A DNA stretch of 64,000 bases from Ectobacillus panaciterrae DSM 19096. Lineage in GTDB: Bacteria > Bacillota > Bacilli > Bacillales > Bacillaceae_G. Position 1 is the stretch's first letter. Each line of letters starts with the position of its first letter. The DNA lies in NCBI RefSeq assembly GCF_000430785.1, contig NZ_AUMR01000030.1:1-64000 (forward strand). The letters run 5' to 3'. Shown here in pieces: positions 16,475 to 26,000 of this stretch. Below the pieces are notes generated by a model. The model worked only from the letters and a program-made list of their open reading frames with translations, did no database searches and was not told the DNA's origin. The position numbers and the translations under genes are program-made.

Positions 16475-17488
16475 ATGAAAGCTAACTTACGGCAGGAGCG
16501 AAACGGCAACAACCGTTCAAAAAAACGACGCATCCTTTGGTTTATAGTTTTCCCTCTTATATTAATGATAGCCGGAGGGATTGGATATAGCTCTTATTTA
16601 TATAGCAAAGCAAAAGCGGTTGCAAATGATGCATTTACAGAACTGAACCGCGGTGATAAATCAAAAAAGCGTGAAAAAACAGTGCAGCCTTTAAAAGACA
16701 ACGTTTCTATTTTAATTATGGGCGTAGATGAAAGTGAGAAGCGAAAGAAAGAGTATGGAGAAGCAGTCCGTACAGATGCGCTTTTACTTGCAACGATTAA
16801 TAAAAGCGATAAATCTATTAAACTCTTAAGTATTCCTCGTGATTCGTATGTGTATATCCCTTCCCGCAAAAAGAAGGATAAAATTAATCACGCTCACGTA
16901 TTTGGAGGAGTAGACAGCACCATTACAACAGTGGAGGATTTTTTGGATGTTCCTATAGACTATTACGTAAAGTTTAACTTCGAATCATTTATGAAAATCG
17001 TGAACACGCTGGGCGGTATTGACATGAACGTGCCTGTAGCCTTTACAGAGCAAAACAGCAGCGACCAAGCGAAAGCTATTCATCTTGAAAAGGGTTATCA
17101 GCATTTAAATGGCGAACAAGCTCTTGCCTTGGCAAGAACTCGTCATATCGACAGCGATTATATGCGCGGCCAACGTCAACAGCTTGTTTTAGAAGCAATC
17201 GCCAAAAAAGCTTTATCTGTAGAATCTGTAAGCAAGCTTGGAAAGCTGATTGATGCAGTTGGAACGAACATGAAAACGAACTTAACGTTTGACGATATGA
17301 TGGCTATTACAAAGAATATGATGGGAACACAATTAAATATGGAAAAAACGCAAGTTAAGGGTGAAGATAAATACATTGATGGTGTTTATTACTATGTGCC
17401 GGATCCGAAAGAACTGGAAAAAACCATTACCTCTTTACAAGAACATTTAGGAGTTTCCGGAAGTACAGAACACAAAACCATTCAGTAA
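16475..17488 (+). CDS. LytR-CpsA-Psr (LCP) family cell-wall polymer ligase
   Basis: LCP enzymes attach teichoic acids or polysaccharides from lipid carriers to peptidoglycan. 337 residues: cytoplasmic basic start RSKKRR, one membrane helix (residues 21-44), then the extracellular LCP domain. ILIMGVDE, RTDALLLATIN, LSIPRDSYVYIP and INHAHVFGG carry the Arg and Asp residues that bind the prenyl pyrophosphate. LNGEQALALARTRHIDSDYMRGQRQQ is the second conserved block. It resembles B. subtilis TagT/U/V and LytR. It has a clear AAGGAGA ribosome site and stands alone with its own terminator. Confidence 0.9.
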   Translation: MKANLRQERNGNNRSKKRRILWFIVFPLILMIAGGIGYSSYLYSKAKAVANDAFTELNRGDKSKKREKTVQPLKDNVSILIMGVDESEKRKKEYGEAVRTDALLLATINKSDKSIKLLSIPRDSYVYIPSRKKKDKINHAHVFGGVDSTITTVEDFLDVPIDYYVKFNFESFMKIVNTLGGIDMNVPVAFTEQNSSDQAKAIHLEKGYQHLNGEQALALARTRHIDSDYMRGQRQQLVLEAIAKKALSVESVSKLGKLIDAVGTNMKTNLTFDDMMAITKNMMGTQLNMEKTQVKGEDKYIDGVYYYVPDPKELEKTITSLQEHLGVSGSTEHKTIQ

Positions 17489-17516
17489 GCTGCTTCGTAC
17501 AGAAGCAGCTTTTTTC
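17488..17516 (+). terminator. Terminator of the LCP gene
   Basis: AGCTGCTTC/GAAGCAGCT with a 5-base loop followed by TTTTTTC. The first stem base is the last base of the stop codon. Confidence 0.85.
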
Positions 17517-17656
17517 ATGCTCTGAAAACGAAAAACACGACACGAAATAGAGAGAAGCAATTGAAAATAGCCGAAGATGAAGATAATGATTCAAAAGATG
17601 CTGACAAGAAATTAATGTAAAAACAGATACATATACGCGCTTGTTTTTCTACATAC

Positions 17657-17840
17657 TATATACACGTAAATAAAAAAAACGTCTTTTTATAGTGGGGAGA
17701 GATCATCCGGCGACGTGCAGAAGCGGTCAAACCTTTGTAGTGGTTCATGCAAGGGTAAACCAGAGGGAAGAAGCATACAATACTCCCTTTTCGTTGCACA
17801 TAGCACATGAACATGTCGAAATTATAATTCATTTATATAA
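17657..17840 (+). repeat. Type A dispersed repeat, copy 1
   Basis: Starts TATATACACGTAAATAAAA and ends TTATAATTCATTTATATA, near-inverted termini. The interior has GGGGAGAGATCATCC, GACGTGCAGAAGCGG, the core GCGGTCAAACC and a TGGTT/AACCA stem. It occupies part of the 654-base gap between the LCP and VanW genes. The preceding bases (17520-17625) contain a short Asp/Lys-rich open stretch ending at TAA that I cannot assign. Confidence 0.8.
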
Positions 17841-18142
17841 TTTATAAGATACCGTTCTTTACTTTAAATGCTTCTCTTTTATAATTCATTTTCTAGCATC
17901 TCCAATTTCGTACAAATAGTTACAAAAAAAATCCAAATAGTGCAACATTTCAGACAAGTTTTGTTTTATAATTAATCCAGAAGAACATCTCTATATATAC
18001 TCAAATGAATATTACACGAATGTAACATTTTTTATTTTTTCATTACACAAACAAACACTTTAATAGTATACTAATACTTAATAAATTAGCTACTAACCTA
18101 TATAACATAAAAAGTAGAAAAATGTTTTTTGGGGGGAAATAG

Positions 18143-19402
18143 ATGAAACTGCGTAACTGGATTATTGGTTCCGTTGTCACTGGCAGCATAGGTCTTTGTG
18201 TTGCAGGTGGATTTGCCTATAATTACGTTAATAAGCTAAATAAAGAACTGGATACATACGTTTTACCTCGTACTACATTTGAAGGTGTTTCTCTTGATGG
18301 AAAAACGAAAAAAGAGGTTAATGACATCATTCAGCAAAAAGTGGAGCAACTCAATCAGCATGCAATTACGTATACATTAAATGAACAAAACAACACTTAC
18401 ACGTGGAAGAATTTAGGGGTTCAATACAAGGGGACTGAGATTGCTGACCAGATCTTCAAAGAACAACAGGGAAGCGTAACAGAGCGATATAACTTGCGCA
18501 AAAAAGCTGTCCAAAATGGATTGGACCGTAATTACCATCTTCAAGCTTACTTAAACAGCGCAAAATACGATGAGTTTATGAAGGATAAGTACAATGACTT
18601 TTTGAGCACGCCGGAAAATGCCTCCATTTCCATCACTGGCACCAATATTCAAATTACACAAAGCACAGACGGCTCTAAAGTAGATAAAAATCAATTAAAA
18701 GCCTTAACAGAGCAAGCCGTCAGCACAGTAAATCAACAGATTCAAATCCCTGTAGTCGCAGTAAAACCTGAGCGTACAACAGAAGATGTCCAGAACATGG
18801 GCATTAAAGAAGTCATCGCAGAATATCACACTCCGATGAATGGCCGAAATGGAAGCCAGCTTTTCAATGTACAGCGCGCAGCTAGCACTTTAACTGGCGC
18901 ATTTATTGCACCTGATGAAGTGTTCAGCTTCAATGGACGCGTTGGTATTACAGATGCAGCGAACGGCTATCAATCCGCTGCTGTCTATGTCAACGGTAAA
19001 GTAGAACAAAGCGCTGGCGGCGGTGTATGTCAAGTCAGCAGTACGCTGTACGGAGCAATTTTGCGCGCTGACTTATCTATTGTAGAGCGCAGCAATCACT
19101 CTCTGCCGGTTCATTATGTTCCGCTTGGTCAAGATGCAACCGTTGCAGACTACGGTCCTGACTTGAAGTTTAAAAATAACACAGGGCACCATATTTATAT
19201 TCAATCCTTTGTAGAAAACAATGAAGCAGTCGTACGCATTTTTGGAACAAGCACAGGGAAAAACGTACAGGTCTCTTCACAAGTTGTAAGTGAAACAGCT
19301 AAGAATGTTATCGTATACACTTATAAAACAGTAACACAAAACGGTCAAGTTCTTGAAAGCGACCGTATCTCAAAAAGCACTTATGCAAAACAAGGGGCGT
19401 GA
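18143..19402 (+). CDS. VanW-family cell-surface protein (YoaR-like)
   Basis: A protein of 419 residues with an N-terminal membrane anchor (residues 5-28). The central part has two repeats of the peptidoglycan-binding DUF4 type (FEGVSLDGKTKKEVNDIIQQ and following), and the C-terminal part is a VanW domain with SGGGVCQVSSTLYGAILRADL-like sequence (here QSAGGGVCQVSSTLYGAIL) and RSNHSLPVHYVPLGQDATV. VanW domains occur in vancomycin clusters and in B. subtilis YoaR; their biochemical role is unknown. The ribosome site is GGGGGGAAA. It is a single gene sharing a terminator with the convergent toxin-immunity unit. Confidence 0.85.
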   Translation: MKLRNWIIGSVVTGSIGLCVAGGFAYNYVNKLNKELDTYVLPRTTFEGVSLDGKTKKEVNDIIQQKVEQLNQHAITYTLNEQNNTYTWKNLGVQYKGTEIADQIFKEQQGSVTERYNLRKKAVQNGLDRNYHLQAYLNSAKYDEFMKDKYNDFLSTPENASISITGTNIQITQSTDGSKVDKNQLKALTEQAVSTVNQQIQIPVVAVKPERTTEDVQNMGIKEVIAEYHTPMNGRNGSQLFNVQRAASTLTGAFIAPDEVFSFNGRVGITDAANGYQSAAVYVNGKVEQSAGGGVCQVSSTLYGAILRADLSIVERSNHSLPVHYVPLGQDATVADYGPDLKFKNNTGHHIYIQSFVENNEAVVRIFGTSTGKNVQVSSQVVSETAKNVIVYTYKTVTQNGQVLESDRISKSTYAKQGA

Positions 19403-19419
19403 TTCACGCCCCTTGTTTT
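19387..19419. terminator. Bidirectional terminator overlapping two stop codons
   Basis: AAAACAAGGGGCGTG and CACGCCCCTTGTTTT form a perfect 15-bp stem with an ATT loop. The TGA of the VanW gene and that of the convergent immunity gene both lie inside it, one base apart. Confidence 0.85.
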
Positions 19420-19676
19420 TGCAATTTGCCGGCCAGCTGTTTCACCCACTCTTCTGCCTCCGTTATTGTCAACTGCCTGTGACCGTATTCTTCTATCATC
19501 TGTTTCGCCTCTTTTAACTTGCCATTCACAAGCATTTCTTGCAGTTCTCCCTGCAGTACTCTTTGAATTTCTTGATTTTCGTGCTCTTTAAATTGTTCGA
19601 TTGCCTGTAATAATGACTCTTCCTCTAGGCTCAATGTGCAATATGCTTCTAAAAAATATTGAAACTCTGGATACAT
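19404..19676 (-). CDS. Probable immunity protein (CdiI-like) for the adjacent RNase toxin
   Basis: A 90-residue acidic helical cytoplasmic protein without signal peptide. It begins MYPEFQYFLEAY and ends ITEAEEWVKQLAGKL, a layout like CdiI_2-type immunity proteins, which start with a PE(F/L)xxFLxAY helix and end in a W-containing helix. Its ATG lies one base after the stop of the RNase-domain gene (TAACATG), with AGGGGA inside the end of that gene, so the two are translationally coupled. Toxin-then-immunity order and tight coupling support the function. The family assignment rests on pattern recall, and a general small helical protein is the alternative. Confidence 0.6.
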   Translation of the reverse strand: MYPEFQYFLEAYCTLSLEEESLLQAIEQFKEHENQEIQRVLQGELQEMLVNGKLKEAKQMIEEYGHRQLTITEAEEWVKQLAGKLQKQGA

Positions 19677-19677
19677 G

Positions 19678-20178
19678 TTATTCCCCTCGTTTTAAGTTTG
19701 GATAAGAAGTAATGATTTTATATTTGAGCGCGCTCGATGAATCTCTTGCTAATACCGTAACTGTATTATGTACATCTTCGTGCACTCGCATATCCGACCG
19801 CAATACTGTTTTTCCAACCGCAAAGGAATGATGTGTATTGAGCACAAGACGGTCTCTCTTTGACTCATTCAGCCATTGCCTAATTTCTTTATCATGTATA
19901 CGCAAGCTTTCTCGTACTGCTTTTGTCGCGGTTTCTTTATTATAGTATGTGCTTGCAGCTGTAACGTTTTCTTGATTGATTCGTTCTCTTAGCTGCTCAT
20001 CCGTTTTGCCGACATGCTTCTCCAGTGTATGACCGTTCGACCTTTCCATCTCATCAAGAATCGTGTCGCTTGCTTGCTGAACGCTTGTATTTCCGCTTTG
20101 TTTGTCAATTATTTGACCGCATCCGCTTAGAATCATTACAGTAAGCAATGCACTCCATAATAGCCGAATCGTTTTCAT
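19678..20178 (-). CDS. Lipoprotein with a C-terminal RNase A-like toxin domain
   Basis: 166 residues. The signal peptide ends with lipobox LSGC (Cys20). A short linker leads to a domain (about 48-160) resembling the bacterial RNase A fold of CdiA toxins: HTLEKHVGKTDEQLRERI, AASTYYNKETATKAV, and the end IITSYP. His55, Arg66, Thr157 and Tyr159 reproduce the spacing of the catalytic residues recalled for the Yersinia kristensenii CdiA toxin (His175, Arg186, Thr276, Tyr278). The start is ATG 20178 behind GAGGTGAC. A small gene follows after one base and is the likely immunity gene. A surface-held RNase of other purpose cannot be excluded. Confidence 0.72.
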   Translation of the reverse strand: MKTIRLLWSALLTVMILSGCGQIIDKQSGNTSVQQASDTILDEMERSNGHTLEKHVGKTDEQLRERINQENVTAASTYYNKETATKAVRESLRIHDKEIRQWLNESKRDRLVLNTHHSFAVGKTVLRSDMRVHEDVHNTVTVLARDSSSALKYKIITSYPNLKRGE

Positions 20179-20202
20179 TTTTGTCACCTCGTTTAAAAGT
20201 AT

Positions 20203-20234
20203 ACAAAAAAACACGGGCTCTTTCCAAAGACCCG
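20203..20234 (-). terminator. Terminator-like hairpin in the leader of the toxin gene
   Basis: On the minus strand CGGGTCTTT and AAAGAGCCCG pair imperfectly and are followed by GTTTTTTTG, about 25 bases before the toxin start. No minus-strand gene lies upstream, so it may attenuate toxin transcription. Confidence 0.5.
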
Positions 20235-20409
20235 CATTGTACTGTAGTCCTTCTTTTGTTTGCATGGGTGGCAGTGTTGATTCCTATGCCAAAAGCAGTG
20301 TTAGGGGATAGCGAATAGATGCTTTTTAAATACAGCTTGTATACTTTACGAAGGAGAATGAACCGCCATATGATAAAATAATGTCACATTACGAGATAAG
20401 GAGAAACAA

Positions 20410-20955
20410 ATGGAAGCCCACATCGAAGATTTGCTGACCAGCTATCATATTCTGGCAGCACCGCTCAGTGTTTTCTTAAATATTTTAATTGGCATTTTCG
20501 GATTTATTCCAAGCATTTTTTTAACTGCTCTTAATATCAAGGTATTCGGTCTGATAAACGGAACTCTTCTCTCCATTTTGGGCGAAGCTTTAGGAGCAGC
20601 CGTTGCTTTTTTCCTGTACCGTTTTGGATTTCGCAACATTACAGAGCGAAAAATAACTAATTATCCGAAAGTGCAAAAGCTTCTTCATGCAGAAGGAAAA
20701 GAAGCTTTTTTGCTGATTTTTTCGTTGCGTCTGCTTCCGTTCGTTCCTTCAGGTATAATAACTTTGTTTGCGGCACTGGGAAGAGTTTCTACAGTTACAT
20801 TTCTCTTCGCGAGCACACTAGGAAAAATTCCAGCTCAACTGCTGGAAGTGTATTCCGCTTACCAAGTAACAATCGGGACGCAACAGGCAAAGTGGATAAT
20901 CGGGGTGCTTGGGATATGCACCGTGCTGTACATATGGAAGAAGTTCAGAGCATAG
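20410..20955 (+). CDS. TVP38/TMEM64 (VTT/DedA-like) membrane protein
   Basis: A polytopic protein of 181 residues with five or six hydrophobic segments. GFIPSIFLTALNIKVFGLINGTLLS and ALGAAVAFFLYRFGFR, then LRLLPFVPSGIITLFAALGRVS, correspond to the VTT domain with its conserved re-entrant regions (F-x-P-S and R-x-x-P-F). Relatives such as YdjX/YtxB are linked to lipid scrambling, but the function here is unproven. It is slightly shorter than typical members. The ribosome site is AAGGAG, 5 bases before ATG. It diverges from the toxin unit. Confidence 0.78.
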   Translation: MEAHIEDLLTSYHILAAPLSVFLNILIGIFGFIPSIFLTALNIKVFGLINGTLLSILGEALGAAVAFFLYRFGFRNITERKITNYPKVQKLLHAEGKEAFLLIFSLRLLPFVPSGIITLFAALGRVSTVTFLFASTLGKIPAQLLEVYSAYQVTIGTQQAKWIIGVLGICTVLYIWKKFRA

Positions 20956-21142
20956 CCGCTTCACAATCTTTGCAAAAGAATAATTTTTCTGCTTGATTTA
21001 CGGCGGCTTGTATTCTCTCCCTCCCGTTATAGATTTTTCTATTCTTTCTTCAGAAATCAACAGGAAAATCTATCTATACTATGGAATGTATTTTTAAATT
21101 CTATCCATACTATAACAAGGCAGTTTAACGGAGGCTTCAGAT

Positions 21143-22612
21143 ATGGAAAAAAGATATGAGGACGACAGCTTTGCACTGCATACAGATTTATATCAACTCA
21201 ATATGGTCGAAACATATTGGGCGGATGAAATTCATAACCGGCGCGCGGTTTTTGAGCTGTATTTCCGCAAGCTCCCTTTTGGTAACGGCTATGTGGTTTT
21301 TGCCGGGGTAGAAAAAGTAATGGAATACATACAAAGCTTTCAATTTTCCGACACAGACTTGACGTATTTGCGTGAAGAACTGGGGTATGAAGAGACGTTT
21401 CTGGCGTATTTAAAAGATTTGCGTTTTACCGGCAACATTCGTTCCATGAGAGAAGGAGAGCTTGTCTTCAACAATGAACCTCTCCTGCGCGTTGAAGCTC
21501 CCTTGGCAGAGGCTCAGCTTGTGGAAACGGCTTTGCTCAATATTGTGAACTACCAAACATTAATTGCGACAAAAGCAGCGCGTATGAAGCATGCGGCAGG
21601 TGAGGATGTATTGATGGAATTCGGTACCCGGCGCGCACATGAATTTGACGCGGCGATATGGGGCACGCGCGCAGCTTTCATCGGAGGCTTTTCGGCTACA
21701 AGCAATGTCCGTGCCGGAAAAAAATTCGGTCTTCCGGTGGCGGGAACACATGCCCATGCGCTTGTACAAGCATATCGAGATGAATATACTGCCTTTTACA
21801 AGTATGCAAGTCGCCATAAAAATTGTGTATTTCTTGTGGATACATATGACACTTTAAAATCCGGTGTTCCGAATGCAATTCGCGTCGCAAAAGAATTTGG
21901 GGATAAAATCAATTTTATCGGAATTCGCCTCGACAGCGGAGATATGGCTTACTTGTCCAAAGAAGCACGAAAAATGCTGGACGAAGCTGGCTTTCCGCAT
22001 GCGAAAATCATAGCCTCAAGCGATCTTGATGAATATACCATTATGAACTTGAAGTCCCAAGGAGCAAAAATTGATACATGGGGAGTGGGAACAAAGATTA
22101 TCACTGCCTTTGATCAGCCAGCACTCGGAGCCGTATATAAACTCGTTTCCATTGAAGATGAAAACGGACAATTGGTTGATACAATTAAGCTTTCTTCAAA
22201 TCCTGAAAAAATCAGCACACCCGGACTGAAAAAGCTGTATCGCATTATCAATACCGTAAACCATCATGCAGAAGGAGATTATATCGCTCTTGAAACAGAA
22301 CAGCCGCAGAAGGAAGAACGTCTTCGCATGTTTCACCCTATTCATACGTTTATAAGCAAATTCGTGACCAACTTCGAGGCACGCGAGCTGCATCATGATA
22401 TTTTCACAAACGGGAAGTCGGTCTACGAATTACCAGCCATTCAAAACATACAAGCTTACGCAACAGAGAATTTGCATTTGCTGTGGGATGAATATAAGCG
22501 TACAATGAATCCGGAAGAGTACCCTGTTGATTTAAGTCAGGCTTGCTGGGATAACAAGATGGCGCATATCCAGAGAGTTCGGGAGAACGTTACGAAAAAA
22601 ATCAAAAAATAA
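21143..22612 (+). CDS. pncB: Nicotinate phosphoribosyltransferase
   Basis: Makes nicotinate mononucleotide from nicotinate, PRPP and ATP in the NAD salvage pathway. 489 residues, normal for the Bacillus type. FALHTDLYQLNM at the start, then EFGTRRAHEFDAAIWGTRAA and GTHAHALVQAYRDEYTAF carry the phosphorylated-His and substrate loops; GIRLDSGDMAYLSKEARKML and TWGVGTKIITAFDQPALGAVYKL form the PRPP-binding barrel end. The ribosome site GGAGGC and the terminator mark a single-gene unit. No niacin-repressor gene is adjacent. Confidence 0.93.
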   Translation: MEKRYEDDSFALHTDLYQLNMVETYWADEIHNRRAVFELYFRKLPFGNGYVVFAGVEKVMEYIQSFQFSDTDLTYLREELGYEETFLAYLKDLRFTGNIRSMREGELVFNNEPLLRVEAPLAEAQLVETALLNIVNYQTLIATKAARMKHAAGEDVLMEFGTRRAHEFDAAIWGTRAAFIGGFSATSNVRAGKKFGLPVAGTHAHALVQAYRDEYTAFYKYASRHKNCVFLVDTYDTLKSGVPNAIRVAKEFGDKINFIGIRLDSGDMAYLSKEARKMLDEAGFPHAKIIASSDLDEYTIMNLKSQGAKIDTWGVGTKIITAFDQPALGAVYKLVSIEDENGQLVDTIKLSSNPEKISTPGLKKLYRIINTVNHHAEGDYIALETEQPQKEERLRMFHPIHTFISKFVTNFEARELHHDIFTNGKSVYELPAIQNIQAYATENLHLLWDEYKRTMNPEEYPVDLSQACWDNKMAHIQRVRENVTKKIKK

Positions 22613-22648
22613 AAAACAGCTGTGTCATAACTCACAGCTGTTTTTTAT
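22611..22648 (+). terminator. Terminator of pncB
   Basis: AACAGCTGTG and CACAGCTGTT pair around TCATAACT and are followed by a T-run; the stem directly follows the stop codon. Confidence 0.8.
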
Positions 22649-22708
22649 TTTGCTTTCTTCAGCAGTTGAGTAACAGCTTTCTTTTTTGAATAAGCCGCTC
22701 ACAGTAAT

Positions 22709-22893
22709 TATATACAAATGATTTATAATTTCGACATTTTCATTTGCTATTTCGAACAAAACGGCATTGGCACTTACTTCCTCTCTCTGATTTACCCTTA
22801 CATGGACCACTACAAGGGTTTGACCGCTTCTACACGTTGCCGGATGCTCTCGCCCCACTATAAAAAGACGATTTTTTTATTCAGTTTTATATA
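22709..22893 (-). repeat. Type A dispersed repeat, copy 2
   Basis: Read on the minus strand it has the type A order: AAAAATCGTCTTTTTATAG, GGGGCGAGAGCATCCGG, GTAGAAGCGGTCAAACCC, a T(G)GTCC/stem region, and TTATAAATCATTTGTATATA at the end. It lies in the 445-base gap between pncB and the RND gene; the remaining 160 bases hold no recognisable gene. Confidence 0.75.
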
Positions 22894-23057
22894 GAAAACT
22901 TTAGCATAAAAATAAAAAATCCTTCTGTATCCCCCTGTACATATTCCAGTTAATTTATCGTAAAATTTACAAAAATTAATGTTCCCATATACCTTTGTTC
23001 CTTTAATGATGATATAATTCATTTGGTTAATTTTAGAAAAAAAGGAAGGGGTTATCT

Positions 23058-26000
23058 ATGTCATTTTTTACAAAATGGTCCTTTGCGAATAAAGCCGCAG
23101 TTACTATCATGTCACTCTTAGTTCTTATCATGGGAATCGTGAGCTACACGACTTTACCAATGGAATTTCTGCCAGCAGCGGATCAGCCGCAGGTTTCTGT
23201 TGTCGTCATGGGGCAAGGCATGGACGCGAGCAGCATGGAAAAGCAGGTAACTGAACCGATTGAGAAAGCTGTTTCTCTAGTGAAAGGAAAACGAAATGTC
23301 TTTTCTACAATAGGCGACGGTTTTACACGAATTGATGTATTCTTTGAACCGAAAACGGATTTGAAAGAAGCAAAACGAGGCATTCAAGAGTCTTTGGATA
23401 CACTGACGCTGCCGCAAAATGTCATGAAACCAAACGTAGTATTGCTGAACACCACTATGATTCCTGTGGCAGATGTAGCTATTACCTTTGACAGCGGCGT
23501 AACGCCAAGCAATCTGGAATTCGCTAAAAAGGATATCATTCCAATGTTTGAGGATATTAAAGGCGTATCCAACGTTCAAACTGCCGGTGTTATTGATACA
23601 TACGTATCTATTAAACTCAACAGCTCAAGCATGGAGCAAAAGCAAGTTAGCCTTGAAAGCATCATGAACGTATTGCAAGGCCAAAATCTTGCGGTTGCGG
23701 TAGGCGAAAAAACGATTGATGGCAAAGCAAGCAACCTAAAGGTTATAGGCAACATCAAAAACGTAGATGATTTGAAAAAAGTGCTTGTAGCTCCGAATGT
23801 GAAACTTTCTGATGTTTCTGCAATCGAGCTGAAAAAACCGGAAAACACAACAACAAGAATTGACGGCAAGGACGGCTTGCTTCTTATTGTAACGAAGGAC
23901 AGCCAATCTAATGCTGTTAAAGTGAGCCATGAGGTAGAAAAAACAACGAAGAAAGTAAATGAACAATTTAAAGGCGTACAATCCAACGTTATTATCGCAA
24001 CTGGAAATATGGTCGAAACCTCTGTTACAAGCATGATGAAAGAAGTATTGTTAGGCGCGCTGTTCGCTACAATCGTTATTATGCTGTTCTTGCGCAATAT
24101 TCGTTCTACTTTTATTACAATCGTTTCTATCCCATTATCCCTTTGTTTCACACTATTTTTGCTCTCGCGCTCAGGCATTACCTTGAATATTTTAACGCTG
24201 GGCGGCGTAGCTGTAGCTGTAGGACGTCTCGTAGATGACAGCATCGTCGTTATCGAAAATATTTTCCGAAAAACGCAAACTGAACCATTTTCAAAGAAGC
24301 TTATTATTGAGGCGACAAAAGAAGTAGGAACGGCTATCACATCTTCTACATTAACAACAGTTGCAGTATTCTTGCCGATCGGCTTAGTAAGCGGGCAGCT
24401 GCAGGAATTTTTACTGCCGTTCGCTCTTACAGTCACTTACTCTTTGCTTGCATCCTTAGTTGTAGCTTTAACGGTTGTGCCGCTGATGAGTGCAGCATTG
24501 CTGAAAAATGCGAAGCTGAAGGAGCACAGTCCTTCCGTCCGCTTCTCTAGATTTTTAACATGGTCCCTAAATCATAAATGGGTCGTGCTGCTAGTTGCAT
24601 TTTTCATGTTCGCCGGTTCTATCGGCGCATATTTCACAATGCCTAAGGGCGCTGTCAGCAAATCAAAAGCAGACGCAGTTGTAGCGACTTTAAGCTATCC
24701 GAATGAAACGCCGATCCAGGATGTGAAGAAAAACGCAATGGAATTGGAAAAGTTCATTTTGGATCAAAAGCAAGTGAAATACGTATACATGCAAATCGGC
24801 AACTCTGCGGATGCAGCGAAATACGGCAGTGTTACTTCACCAACAGATGCAATTTTCACTATCATTCTAAAGGATGATAAGGAGCAGGATGCATTTGTAG
24901 AGGAAGTGAACAAGCAAAAGGGCAAATATACTGGTGCTAAATTATCTGTAATTGCTACCGCCGTTATGGGAGGAGGCGCCACTTCTATTACAATAGACGT
25001 AATAGGGGATAAATTAGATGAGCTTGAGAAAACAGCAAATGACATTAAAAATAAAATCAAAGATGTAGAAGGCGTTACATCTGCAGAAACGAACCAGGAA
25101 AAGAAAAAGACCGTATATTCCTTTATCGTTAACCAATCTGCTGCCAATACAGAGCAAGTGGCTCGTCAGCTTGCGATCATGCTGAATCATACGCCGCTCG
25201 GCACCGTAACTGTAGATAATCAAGATGCGCTTGTTCAATTAGAAGCCGTTGCGGACCTGAAAACAAACAGTGACTTAAACAATATTCCGATTGCTACGCC
25301 AGCTGGAATGGTACCAATTTCTAAGGTGGCGGAAATCAAAAAGGAAGAAAAGCCGACAAGCACATTCCATAAAGACGGTAACTCTTATATTCGCATAACT
25401 GCTGCAGTGGAACCGTCTAAGCTATCCGCAATCTCGCAAGAAGTAAATAAAATCATTTTTGGTGATAAAAAGAACAAAGGAATGACGATTCCAAAAGACG
25501 TAAAAGTATATATCGGCGGAGCCAGCGCTCAGCAGGCCGAAGATTTTACAGACTTGTTCATGACAATGCTCGTTTCCATCGGGCTTGTATTTCTCATCAT
25601 GGTTATTACCTTTAAAACGGTTCGCGCGCCAATCGCAATTCTGTTCTCCTTGCCGCTTGCAGCGGTCGGCGCTGTTCTCGGCTTGCTGATCAGCCGAATT
25701 TCCGTTGACGTAACATCATTGCTCGGTGCGTTAATGCTGATTGGCATCGTCGTAACAAACGCAATTGTATTGCTCGACCGCGTTAAGCAAAATGAAGAAA
25801 AAATGATAATACGCGATGCCATTGTAGAAGCCGCTGCAGTACGGATGCGCCCAATTTTAATGACAGCAGTCGCTACAATCGGCGCTATGCTTCCTCTCTT
25901 ATTCAAAAAAGCAGAAACTGGGAACCTTGTATCGCAAAGCCTTGCGATTGTCGTAATCGGCGGCTTGAGCATCGCTACACTTCTGACGCTTGTAGTGATT

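Noticed and set aside
17550-17625. Short Asp/Lys-rich frame ending KDADKKLM
   Set aside because: No start codon or ribosome site and no recognised family; too short to call a gene or remnant.
23576-24436. 286-codon antisense frame in the RND exporter gene
   Set aside because: Composition rich in Ser, Thr, Phe and no ribosome site; the coding strand has clear RND motifs.
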